NCBI RefSeq assembly: GCF_014197015.1
Contig: NZ_JACIET010000001.1
Coordinates: forward strand, 124,001 to 188,000
DNA: 64,000 bases
From: Niveibacterium umoris
GTDB lineage: Bacteria > Pseudomonadota > Gammaproteobacteria > Burkholderiales > Rhodocyclaceae
Direction: 5' to 3'
Position 1 is the first letter of the stretch. Each line of letters opens with the position of its first letter. Below the pieces are notes generated by a model. It was not told the DNA's origin, made no database searches, and worked only from the letters and a program-made list of their open reading frames with translations. The position numbers and the translations under genes are program-made. Positions 25,701-32,746 of this stretch are shown piece by piece.

Positions 25701-25876
25701 ACGCCCTTGGCCTGCGCGCCCATCAGCGTGTTGGTCTTGTAAGCCGCGTTACCGAAGCCCCACGTATAGAAGTAGGGGGCCACATCGGTAGCGTGGGCGA
25801 CGCCCGAGGCGATCAATGCGCTCGCAAGGAGAGTGCGTGCGACCGGTGCTGCATGCTTCCCTAAGGTGTTCTTCAT
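22781..25876 (-). CDS. secreted chitinase with two GH18 catalytic domains and two CBM5/12 modules
   Basis: 1031 residues; the ATG at 25876 is followed by a signal peptide (ending SGVAHA, about residue 29) and preceded by AGAGGA. Layout: GH18 domain 1 (about 32-330; catalytic motif LDFDVE, Glu144); Ala-Pro linker (341-380); CBM5/12 (383-439, [16 protein letters not shown]); Ala-Pro linker (440-471); CBM5/12 (472-524, GQWGVWKL); a roughly 70-residue Ala-Pro linker (529-599); GH18 domain 2 (600-1031; motif FDGIDIDWE, Glu784; also [10 protein letters not shown] and NMMSYDFHG). Both active sites keep the DxDxE core, so two hydrolytic specificities are likely, as in processive/non-processive pairs. 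Domain 1 is shorter and of a different GH18 subfamily. The CBM pair closely matches that of the exoenzyme at 15666-19094. Confidence 0.96.
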   Translation of the reverse strand: MKNTLGKHAAPVARTLLASALIASGVAHATDVAPYFYTWGFGNAAYKTNTLMGAQAKGVNSATLAFVIAGNGCVATTDGSSNAITGAMKSDIASFRQAGGNLIISFGGANGTYLEAACTADQMVSQIDALIVSSGIKTLDFDVEGGAVGNKAANTVRSAALKTLQSKYPDLKVSFTLAVVPPVTYSWGTDPGGLSADSVAVVQSAVSAGVKVSRVNIMAMDYGSYSTNGRTDLGQLAIDAAVRTREQMRPLFPGYSEAQLWDLIGITPMIGINDVAAEVFTQAHAQTVAAFAKQNGVGLLSYWAMQRDQAGKGDLALFSGVNNSDLEFYNIFKTGQSASTITPTPTPAPAPAPAPAPAPAPAPAPAPAPAPAPAPAPAPAPSGACALWAQTGNAYVVGDVVSYNGAFYQAIVNFTNYAGANWYPNTTPTLWKPVASCTGTTPAPTPAPAPAPAPAPAPAPAPAPAPAPTPAPVTGVQPWSASAVYATAGTQVSYNGQVYQSQWWTQGDVPSQSGQWGVWKLVTTTGGGTTAPAPAPAPAPAPAPAPAPAPAPAPAPAPAPAPAPAPAPAPAPAPAPAPAPAPAPAPAPAPAPAPAPAPAPSVSGKQVGTYFTQWGVYGRGYEVADMVTSGAAAKLTFVNYAFGNIYQKNGGYECDIVNKAEPGATNPNAPDAGTGGDAWADFGRTAARRVDPTTTIKWDDKLAGNFRELRDLKAKYPNLKVMISLGGWTWSKWFSAASQTDALRKQLVSSCINTYIKGNLPVIDGRGGVAAAAGVFDGIDIDWENPGGGGQPYNTVSTADKQNYTLLLAEFRRQLDALKATTGKSYPLTVAINVGKDKIDQTEPGKYAQYVDWINMMSYDFHGGWESSVTDSQSNLYADPASPNIKAGGALATYTVDNAVKNLIAAGAPASKLVMGIPFYGRGWQNVPAGANGDGLYQSAAGGAAPGQYEAGINDYKVLMNLSGIRKIHPVTKQLYLYTSDKQWWSYDDTTVIGTKVDYVKANGLGGMMSWSVDGDDASGTLLNAMSKVRQ
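24079..24289. repeat. hexanucleotide GGNGCN repeat tract (long Ala-Pro linker)
   Basis: About 210 bases of nearly uninterrupted GGAGCC/GGGGCC/GGAGCA/GGTGCC units, encoding alternating Ala and Pro on the minus strand. Unit length 6 keeps frame, so slippage would lengthen or shorten the linker without breaking the gene. Confidence 0.9.
24463..24558. repeat. hexanucleotide repeat tract (middle Ala-Pro linker)
   Basis: A second, shorter tract of the same GGNGCN units between the two chitin-binding modules of the chitinase. Confidence 0.85.
24735..24855. repeat. hexanucleotide repeat tract (first Ala-Pro linker)
   Basis: A third GGNGCN tract, between GH18 domain 1 and the first chitin-binding module; it includes a run of GGAGCA units. 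Confidence 0.85.
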
Positions 25877-26719
25877 TTGAAAGTCCTCTGTTTCCTGTGG
25901 CGGCGTCGCCGTCTGAAAGTGGTTAAACCTCGAATGACGAGAAAAATAACAAAATCGACAATTAAATACCAGTAAAGCGGCAGGTATTAACCATTTTTCA
26001 CACTTGTTCGCGATTGGCGATGCCATTGGCATCAACATTGGAGTGTGGAGATGTCGAAAAAACAACGACTTAGCTTTTGCGTGCGGGTAACTACTTAGGT
26101 CGTGATCTTGCAGGGTTTCCGCGGACGCTGGTGTGAAGTGGTATCCCGCTGGGCTGTGAAGGGTTGTATTGGTCTGCTTGGAAATGACGTGAGGCTCACG
26201 GTGCAAGGAGTTTTCACGACCCGGCTCGCGAAAACTGCCATTCGGCGCGACGTGCTGGTGGCCTGCAGGAGGCGGGGGGCGCCACGAAAACAGCGACGTG
26301 GCTGCCGGGTTTTACGCACTCGGGCTGCAGCTAAACACTTACGTCGGCGCGTGCTACCCCAGCGATCCCTGGTCTTGAGTGAGGTGTCAAACGGTTTGCT
26401 TGCTGCGCTCAGCGTGTTCGCGCCGCGCATCCACTGCTGTCAGGGCCGGCAGGACTACGTTGCTGAGCCTTTCCTGCGCCGACGCCAACAGGTCAAAGGT
26501 GCCGCAGCTTTTGGACGGATGCTGTCCTGCCTGTGCCGGCGTTGAGTGGTACTAGCGGCGACGCCACATAAGTCTTGTGGCTGCTGCAGCGGATCCCCTT
26601 GATGGGTGGAGCAGGTGAGGCCTTGGCTCAGGCTTGGCGTGCGACGGAAAGTAAGCGGTGGCGCGACCAGGTCGGAGCTTATGCGTGGAAAAGGCGCGAT
26701 TGGCCGGTATCGGTCGGGT
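25877..26719. other. long intergenic region upstream of the chitinase
   Basis: The first 170 bases (25900-26080) are A/T-rich and contain AATACC-N12-GGTATT (25965-25988), so the chitinase promoter is probably there. From about 26100 to 26719 the sequence returns to high GC. Short frames on both strands lack ribosome sites and protein-like composition. One near-perfect 10-bp hairpin is seen (26210-26219 with 26226-26235). I can support no gene; a decayed gene cannot be excluded. Confidence 0.5.
25965..25988. promoter_or_regulatory. AATACC-N12-GGTATT inverted repeat upstream of chitinase
   Basis: AATACCA (25965-25971) and AGGTATT (25982-25988) flank 10 bases, about 90-110 bases upstream of the chitinase ATG. 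The same half-site recurs upstream of the other chitin-related gene (19182, 19306) and of the M48-like gene (28314-28336). Candidate operator for a shared regulator; the regulator is not in the window. Confidence 0.35.
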
Positions 26720-26926
26720 TCAGAGTGGCTCGATTTCGTGCGGCCACGCCAAGGCGAGCAGCGGGGCCTTGCCGTGGCGATCGACAGCTACGTACCAGCC
26801 ACCAAAGCGGTTGGGGCGCACCAGGGTGCCCAGGCGCTGCGCTTGCGCGCCGAGCGGGGATGTAAGAGGAGGCGAGCGCAGGATGCGGACACGCGCGCCT
26901 GCAGAAAGGATTTGAGGGGTGTTCAT
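26720..26926 (-). CDS. small hypothetical protein
   Basis: 68 residues from the ATG at 26926 (a GTG at 26938 would add 4). Composition is protein-like, with a beta-rich pattern (GARVRILRSP, RLGTLVRPNRFGGWYVAVDR, LLALAWPHEIEPL) reminiscent of small SH3-like or KOW-like folds. No signal peptide or membrane segment. It starts 61 bases after the M48-like gene ends on the same strand. No clear Shine-Dalgarno, so the call is tentative; function unknown. Confidence 0.5.
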   Translation of the reverse strand: MNTPQILSAGARVRILRSPPLTSPLGAQAQRLGTLVRPNRFGGWYVAVDRHGKAPLLALAWPHEIEPL

Positions 26927-26987
26927 TGCTTGACTCACTGGACTTGGGGTTCATTGGCGGCCGTCGTCGACGGCAGTTGATGACGAA

Positions 26988-28292
26988 TCAGTGGGCCAAT
27001 GCGACCGCGGCGTTGCTGGAAATTACAGCGCTGGCCCAGCGCTCTGCTTCGGCGAGCGCCTCGGATGCGGCGCCGCTTTGGTGCAGATTGTTCGAGCGGA
27101 CGTAGAACTCATTCACGCTGTGCGTGGCCATGCGCAGGTCGTGAGCGGTTTGCTTGGACTTGCGCGGCGCCACGGCGCTCTGTGGCTGCGGTTGCCGCGA
27201 AAGCGGGGGCTTGACCGTCACTTTGTGCAATTGATGTTGCTCGGCCCAGCTTGTGAGATTGTCGGTAAGCCAGTTGCGGTTGAAGGCGGTCACGATCGCA
27301 GCGTAGTGTTCGCGAAGCAGGCGAACCGCTGCCGGGGTGTGCTCCTTTTCAGTGCTTTCGTGACTCGGTCGTTCCCCAAGGCCGTCAATCCGCTCGCGAA
27401 GCGTCGGGATCGGCGATGCCTCGTTGGGCTGATCGGCCAGGGCGCGTGCAAGCGCGCGTTGTCTCTCGATGGGTGTCGATACATCCACTGCGACACGGAT
27501 CCCGGTGTAAGGGAGGTACGCAGGGTGCGCCTCGGTGTTCGCGCGAGCCTTGTAGTTCGCCCAGAAGAAGTCGGCGAGCAGGCGCTCCTGAGTGCTCAGG
27601 TGTGCAATTGCGCGTGCGATCCGCCGGGTGCTCGAGCCGCGCGAGAGTTGGCGATCTACGCCAAGCGTCAGTTCCCGCAGCAGGATGGTGGTCTGAGCGA
27701 CATGACTGGCAAGGGCGTGGGTCAGCAACGGACGGCACACGAGTGCATCAGGGCCCATGTGGGCGAGGCTCTGCTCGATCAAGGAGAGCGCGTTGCGCTG
27801 GCGCCCGAGCCAATTCAGGGTGCCCATCTTGCCGTGGCTGCTGACAAGGGCGTGCTGGATCGCAATCGCGAAAGTGCGCGTATCCACCGATTGCATCAAT
27901 TCAATACCAATTGCCAAGCTGCGGCGACTGCGCGCGAACAGGCGCGGCACCTGGATCACGGCCACACCGAAGTCTGGCACCAGGACGATTGCGTCCACCG
28001 CCTGGGTTCCGGTACGCAAGCACGCCTTTTCGACGAGGCGATGGAGCGCTGGATAGGAGCCAGCATCAAGGCGTTTGCCATCGATTCGCGATGCGCGACG
28101 CAAGATGGCGTCACAGCGCAAGAGTGCAACCAGCAAGGCGCCGAGCAAAGCGACTAACCCCATAACGCCGTCGAATGTGGCGAGCGCGAACCCAACGATG
28201 GCGAGGGCAGTGGCGCTACACGTTGCGGCAAGCGCGACATAGAGCGCCAGAGTGTTCGCGGTGGCCTTGCGATGAGTGAGTTGTCTTTTCAT
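26988..28292 (-). CDS. M48-peptidase-like membrane protein with degenerate zinc motif
   Basis: 434 residues from the ATG at 28292. Two N-terminal transmembrane helices (NTLALYVALAATCSATALAIVGF; VMGLVALLGALLVALLR) are followed by a segment resembling membrane M48 peptidases (IVLVPDFGVAVIQVP, LFARSRRSLAIGIELMQSVDTRTFAIAIQHALVSSHG). In active enzymes the last stretch carries HExxH; here His147 is kept but Glu becomes Ala148 and the second His becomes Ser151, so zinc proteolysis is unlikely. The C-terminal 200 residues are helical and hydrophilic. It may be a pseudoprotease with a binding role. TGGTAT-N11-ATACCA lies just upstream (28314-28336). Confidence 0.65.
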   Translation of the reverse strand: MKRQLTHRKATANTLALYVALAATCSATALAIVGFALATFDGVMGLVALLGALLVALLRCDAILRRASRIDGKRLDAGSYPALHRLVEKACLRTGTQAVDAIVLVPDFGVAVIQVPRLFARSRRSLAIGIELMQSVDTRTFAIAIQHALVSSHGKMGTLNWLGRQRNALSLIEQSLAHMGPDALVCRPLLTHALASHVAQTTILLRELTLGVDRQLSRGSSTRRIARAIAHLSTQERLLADFFWANYKARANTEAHPAYLPYTGIRVAVDVSTPIERQRALARALADQPNEASPIPTLRERIDGLGERPSHESTEKEHTPAAVRLLREHYAAIVTAFNRNWLTDNLTSWAEQHQLHKVTVKPPLSRQPQPQSAVAPRKSKQTAHDLRMATHSVNEFYVRSNNLHQSGAASEALAEAERWASAVISSNAAVALAH

Positions 28293-28697
28293 GGTTTGCG
28301 CGTGGACTGCGACTGGTATGAATAAAAAGAATACCAATGGCGATTTCGAAGGCGCGCAGTGTATCTGAAATGCCTAAAACGCCAAAAGCGACATTTGTGA
28401 TGAATTGCAAAATGCCGGAGGGATGGCGACTTGGCTTCGGTAACGGTGTCGTCGCGAAAGCAGAGGATGCTGTCCGCCGCCATCGGACATCTTGATAGCC
28501 CACTCTCCCGCCTTCGCGCTGCGAAGGCGGTGTCGGCAAGTGACATGGCGGTAACGCGCTTGTTCCGTACGCTGATGACCGTCGGATGCCGCTGGATGTC
28601 AACGGATCTTGGTGGGGTGTATTGGAGGCATGTCAGGTCGTAAGCCCTGGTGCCATTGAGATTTGCGGAAACTGCTGGATCAATCTGGAAGATCTAT
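28293..28697. other. intergenic region between M48-like gene and tRNA-Leu
   Basis: About 400 bases. It begins with an A/T-rich segment containing the inverted repeat TGGTAT-N11-ATACCA (28314-28336), the probable control region of the M48-like gene. The remainder shows no supported gene. Confidence 0.45.
28314..28336. promoter_or_regulatory. TGGTAT-N11-ATACCA inverted repeat
   Basis: Perfect 6-base arms around 11 A-rich bases, 22-44 bases upstream of the M48-like start codon on the minus strand. A repressor bound here would cover the expected promoter or leader. Arms match the half-sites near the chitin genes but face the opposite way. Confidence 0.35.
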
Positions 28698-28783
28698 TGG
28701 TGCCCGAAACGGGACTCGAACCCGTACTCCTTACGGAAGCGGATTTTAAGTCCGCAGCGTCTACCGATTTCGCCATTCGGGCA
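28698..28783 (-). tRNA. tRNA-Leu (anticodon UAA)
   Basis: 86 bases on the minus strand including an encoded CCA (complement of TGG at 28698-28700). The acceptor stem TGCCCGA pairs with TCGGGCA; the anticodon loop CTTAAAA gives UAA; the T-loop is GGTTCGAGTCC; a long variable arm marks it as class II (leucine type). All stems fold. Confidence 0.97.
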
Positions 28784-28805
28784 GGCGGGCGGGCATTGTA
28801 GCGGA

Positions 28806-31800
28806 TCAGGCGGGTGGCGCTTCGCCTTTGCGGGGGGCGATGCAGGGGAGCGTGATGTTGAAGCAGGTGCCAACACCGACGCTGCTGTCGACGGAAATCT
28901 GCCCGCCGAGGATGCCGGTGACGATGTTATGCACGATGTTCAGGCCCAGCCCGCTGCCTTGACGGCCGCGTTTGGTGGTGAAGAAGGGGTCGAAGATCTT
29001 CTTGATGTGTTCCGGCGGGATGCCGCAGCCGTTGTCACGCACGGTAAGCGTTGCCGCGCCGCCGTGTTCGCCGCGCCCGCTGACCGTGATCTCGCCGCTG
29101 CTGCGCCCCTCCAGACCATGGATGATCGCGTTGGCGATCAGATTGGTCAGCACCTGGCCAAGTGGTCCGGGGTAGCTATCGAAGCGGATGCCACTGGCGA
29201 CGTCGGTTCGCACCTTGAAGGGGGTGGTACGGAAGGTGGGCTGCAGGGTGACGATGATGCCGTTGACCAGATCGTCGAGCAGGAAGTCACGGCGTTGCTC
29301 ACTGGCCTGGTCTACCGCCACCTGCTTGAAGCTGGAGATCAGCTCTGCAGCGCGGTGGAGGTTGCGTAGCAGGATGTCGGTGGCCGAGTCCGCCTCATCG
29401 AGGTAGCTTTCCAGCATCGATCGGCGCATGCCGGTCTTCATGTGCGAGTGGATCCCCTCGGTGGAATCGCGCAGCGTGCTGGCCACCATCATGCTGTTGC
29501 CGATCGGCGTATTCAGTTCGTGCGCAACCCCGGCGACCAGGCCGCCCAACGCGGCGAGCTTTTCGGCGCGCACCAACTCGTCCTGCGCGAGTTGCAAGCG
29601 CTCGAGGGTCTGTTGCAGATCGCTGGTACGTTGTTCGACGCGCGCTTCGAGTGTGCGATTGAGCTCCTCGATCTGGCGCTGGATGCGGTGTTGCGCGGTG
29701 ACATCGACGATGTTCACCAGCATCGTCCCGTCATTGGTGTTGGGCATGATCCGGGCCCAGGTACGTGTCTTCAGCGGTGTGCCGGTCTTGGTACGCATGT
29801 CCAGATCCGCGCCGGAAACAAAACCCTTCTGCGCGACCTCGCGCACCCAGGCGATGCGATCTTCCGCCTGTGCGAACAGGCCAAGATCGATTGCGTTCTT
29901 GCCCACGGCTTCTTCATGCGCGTAGCCGAAGAGGTCGGAAAACGCGCGGTTGACGTCCAGCAGCATGCCGTCGCTGATGCGGGCGATCGTCATGCCCACC
30001 GGTGCCTCGTTGAAGGCGAGCGAGAATTTTTCCTGGCTCTCGGTGAGGGCGCCCAGCGTTCGCTGGCGGGCATGTTCGGTTCCTGCGCGCAGCGCAAAAA
30101 CGTCGCCGAGCGAGCGCGCGAGATCGGGGTTGGTAATCGGTTTGTCAAAGTGAGCGGTCAGCACGCCGACCACCTGACCGCCCGCCCCGGTGAGCGGTAC
30201 CGCGAGATAGCCGCCAACGGGCTGTTCGCTGCTGCCGCTGCGATTGCTGGCGTTTTCGGCAAGGTCAGGCACCAGCACCTGCTCGCCTGCGAGAACATCG
30301 GCAAGCAGTGGGGAATCGAGCGCGGGCGAATCGTTTGCCGGGACCGTCGCCAGGATGTGCCAGGCGCCCGCGTCTTGCAGTGCCAGCGTGGCGTGCCGGG
30401 CGCCCACTGCATCGCAGAACAGCGAAAGCAGCGTCCGGTAGAAGTCGGGGTCATTTCCAGTGTCGCCCGCCTCGGCAAGCGCTCGCAGGGCATTGGCGGT
30501 GCGCCGCAGGTCAGAGACTTCGCGGAACAGCACCGCGACCCGATTCGGCGCGGTCTGGAAGGCGTGCGCATCGAAACTCAAGCTGCGATTGCCGACTTCG
30601 AAAGTGAAGTCGTCGCTGGCGAAACGCTCGCCGGTTTCGGCAACGCGCCGGAAGGTTGCCGGGATCTGCGTGCCCACGAGATTGGGGAAGGCGACTTCCA
30701 GCGTGATCCCGCGTAGCCGTGCGCAGTCGATGCCAAGAATGCGGTCGGCGGCCCGGTTGGTGGTGATCAGCACCAGCAGGTCGCCGTCGCCCAGTTCATA
30801 TTCGAAGACGCCGAACGGGGCATAGTCGATGAGCGCGCGCAACCGCGCTTCGGACTGCGCCAGCGCTTGTTCCGCGGCCTTGCGATCGCTGATGTCGTCG
30901 TAGACGCCCAACACGCCAATCACACGATCGTCCGCATCGCGCAACGCGACCTTGCTGCTGCGCCGCCAGCGGGTGCTGCCATCCGCGGCGACATAGGCCT
31001 CTTCCTTGTGGATGCGCGGAACGCTGCTGGCCATGGTTGCGCGGTCGTCGGTTTCAGTCTCTGCGGCGCCGGCGCGGCCAAGGGTGGCGTCACTTTGGCC
31101 TATCAGGGCGGTAATTGGCAGTCCGGTATCGCGCGCGAACAAGGTGTTGGCGCCGAGGTAGCGTGACGCCGTGTCCTTCCAGTACACCCGGACCGGGATC
31201 GTGTCGAGCACGTTCTGCAACATGCGTCGCGATTCGCGAATGCGCAGTTCGGCTTTCTTGCGTTCGGTGATGTCGGTCTGGACTTCGATGAACTGCACGA
31301 CAGCGCCGCGATCGTCGAATACCGGCTGGACGTCGACCTGGGCCCAATAGGACCGGCCGTCGCGCGCGTAATTGAGTATCTCGCTCTCGCGTACCGCCTG
31401 CCCACGCGCGAAGGCGGCCGCCAGCCTCTGTCGCGCCGCCGGGTCAGTATCGGCGCCAGAGAGCAGGGCGCCGATATGCTGACCCACCGACTCATGGATC
31501 AGCCAGCCTGTCTGGCGTGTAAAGGCTGCGTTCACCCAGGAGATGGCGCCTGCGGCGTCAGTGATGATGACCGGGTTGGTGGTGCGCTCGACCACTTGCG
31601 CGAGCAGCGTGTTCTCGCGCTCGGCGCGCAGGCGCTCGGTGATGTCCTCGGCCATGGCGACGATCAATTGAGGCAGGCCAGCGACGTCGCGAACGATGTT
31701 GTTGTGCCACTGGCAGGTGATGCGGGTACCGTCTTGCCGGATCACGTCGAGCACGCGACGCCAGCCGCCCGTGTCGTCGGTGTCGGCTCGCGTGAACCAC

Positions 31801-32714
31801 GCGGCGCCGACATCCGTGTGGTCGGGCAGCAGGAAATCGATTCCGCGCCCGATCGCCTCACCCGCCGGCCAGCCAAACATGCGCTCTGCCGCGGTGTTCC
31901 AAGCCTGGATGCTGCCATCGAGCGTGATCTCGAGGATCGCGATCGGGCTTTGCGCCACCATCGAGCGGATCCGGGTTTCGCTGCGCTGCGCGGCGTCTTC
32001 TGCGCGACGTCGTTCGACCAGGTCGACTTCAAGCTGCAGATTCTTTTCACCCAATCGGGTCAGCAAGTCGTTGAGCGCGCGTCGGGTCGATTCGAGGCGG
32101 TTCTCGATTGCGCCGATTTCGTCGTCCGAGTGGGCGATGATCGGCGTGTCCAGCGACCCCGCCGCCAGCCGGTCGGCTTCCGCACCCACGCGCTTGAGCG
32201 GTTGGACGAGGCGACGTTCCAACACGATCGCAATCAGCACGAAGGCCAGGACGAATTGCGTGAGCAGCGTGAAGATGAAGGCAAACAGCTGCGCGTTCAA
32301 CGCACGGGTGACCTGCACGTCGGAAATCTCGATGCGGACGGTGCCCAGCGGCCGCTCATCGTGGAAGATCGTGCGCGTGGTCTGGTACCGCGTTCCAGTC
32401 TTGCGTTCCGGGCGTTGTTCCTCGACGAATACGCCCAGGTTGCTGTCGAGCACCTGAACGTTCTCGACATCGGGGCTGCGCATGACCGCTTCAATGAGTT
32501 TGCGGGCTGCCTGAGGATTGAAGGCCCACAAGGGTTCCTGCAGGCCCAGCGCGAGCACGTCGCCGTACTGATTCAACGCCTCTTCGGTACGGGCGTGCAG
32601 CGTGTCGGCATAGATGCGCTGGCCACCTACGATGCCGACGAGTATGCCCGGCACCAGCAGACCGAACAGCACCGCAGCGAAAATCGCGCGGCGGACGTTC
32701 AGTCTGCGAGCCAT
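28806..32714 (-). CDS. multi-PAS/GAF hybrid-input sensor histidine kinase
   Basis: 1302 residues from the ATG at 32714 (a GTG three codons earlier is possible). Order: transmembrane helix (about 10-32), periplasmic sensor (to about 140), second helix (ALNAQLFAFIFTLLTQFVLAF), HAMP (about 170-225), PAS 1 (from about 245), PAS 2 (from about 370), PAS 3 (from about 500), PAS 4 (from about 625), GAF (about 755-890), PAS 5 (from about 905), coiled coil, HisKA with phospho-acceptor His1065 in GVAHELNTPIG, and HATPase with NLIANAIIHGLEG, DNGCGIPPEH and GSGLGLNIV. Motifs are intact. It begins 33 bases after the REC-GGDEF-EAL gene, its probable partner in an operon. Inputs cannot be named; the periplasmic part suggests an external cue plus cytosolic redox/ligand signals. 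Confidence 0.95.
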   Translation of the reverse strand: MARRLNVRRAIFAAVLFGLLVPGILVGIVGGQRIYADTLHARTEEALNQYGDVLALGLQEPLWAFNPQAARKLIEAVMRSPDVENVQVLDSNLGVFVEEQRPERKTGTRYQTTRTIFHDERPLGTVRIEISDVQVTRALNAQLFAFIFTLLTQFVLAFVLIAIVLERRLVQPLKRVGAEADRLAAGSLDTPIIAHSDDEIGAIENRLESTRRALNDLLTRLGEKNLQLEVDLVERRRAEDAAQRSETRIRSMVAQSPIAILEITLDGSIQAWNTAAERMFGWPAGEAIGRGIDFLLPDHTDVGAAWFTRADTDDTGGWRRVLDVIRQDGTRITCQWHNNIVRDVAGLPQLIVAMAEDITERLRAERENTLLAQVVERTTNPVIITDAAGAISWVNAAFTRQTGWLIHESVGQHIGALLSGADTDPAARQRLAAAFARGQAVRESEILNYARDGRSYWAQVDVQPVFDDRGAVVQFIEVQTDITERKKAELRIRESRRMLQNVLDTIPVRVYWKDTASRYLGANTLFARDTGLPITALIGQSDATLGRAGAAETETDDRATMASSVPRIHKEEAYVAADGSTRWRRSSKVALRDADDRVIGVLGVYDDISDRKAAEQALAQSEARLRALIDYAPFGVFEYELGDGDLLVLITTNRAADRILGIDCARLRGITLEVAFPNLVGTQIPATFRRVAETGERFASDDFTFEVGNRSLSFDAHAFQTAPNRVAVLFREVSDLRRTANALRALAEAGDTGNDPDFYRTLLSLFCDAVGARHATLALQDAGAWHILATVPANDSPALDSPLLADVLAGEQVLVPDLAENASNRSGSSEQPVGGYLAVPLTGAGGQVVGVLTAHFDKPITNPDLARSLGDVFALRAGTEHARQRTLGALTESQEKFSLAFNEAPVGMTIARISDGMLLDVNRAFSDLFGYAHEEAVGKNAIDLGLFAQAEDRIAWVREVAQKGFVSGADLDMRTKTGTPLKTRTWARIMPNTNDGTMLVNIVDVTAQHRIQRQIEELNRTLEARVEQRTSDLQQTLERLQLAQDELVRAEKLAALGGLVAGVAHELNTPIGNSMMVASTLRDSTEGIHSHMKTGMRRSMLESYLDEADSATDILLRNLHRAAELISSFKQVAVDQASEQRRDFLLDDLVNGIIVTLQPTFRTTPFKVRTDVASGIRFDSYPGPLGQVLTNLIANAIIHGLEGRSSGEITVSGRGEHGGAATLTVRDNGCGIPPEHIKKIFDPFFTTKRGRQGSGLGLNIVHNIVTGILGGQISVDSSVGVGTCFNITLPCIAPRKGEAPPA

Positions 32715-32746
32715 GATCGGCACAGGGCGTCAGGTCGTGGCTTGGA

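Noticed and set aside
22970-25864. 964-codon open frame on the plus strand across the chitinase
   Set aside because: It is antisense to a clear two-domain GH18 chitinase; its composition is Arg/Gly/Ser repeat from the Ala-Pro tracts, with no start signals. GC-rich genes produce such shadows.
25877-26206. Longer chitinase start at 26206
   Set aside because: The extra 110 residues come from the A/T-rich promoter region and would bury the signal peptide; the ATG at 25876 has a Shine-Dalgarno.
26102-26545. 147-codon plus-strand frame upstream of the chitinase
   Set aside because: Cys/Arg-rich composition, no ribosome site, no recognisable motif; treated as non-coding.
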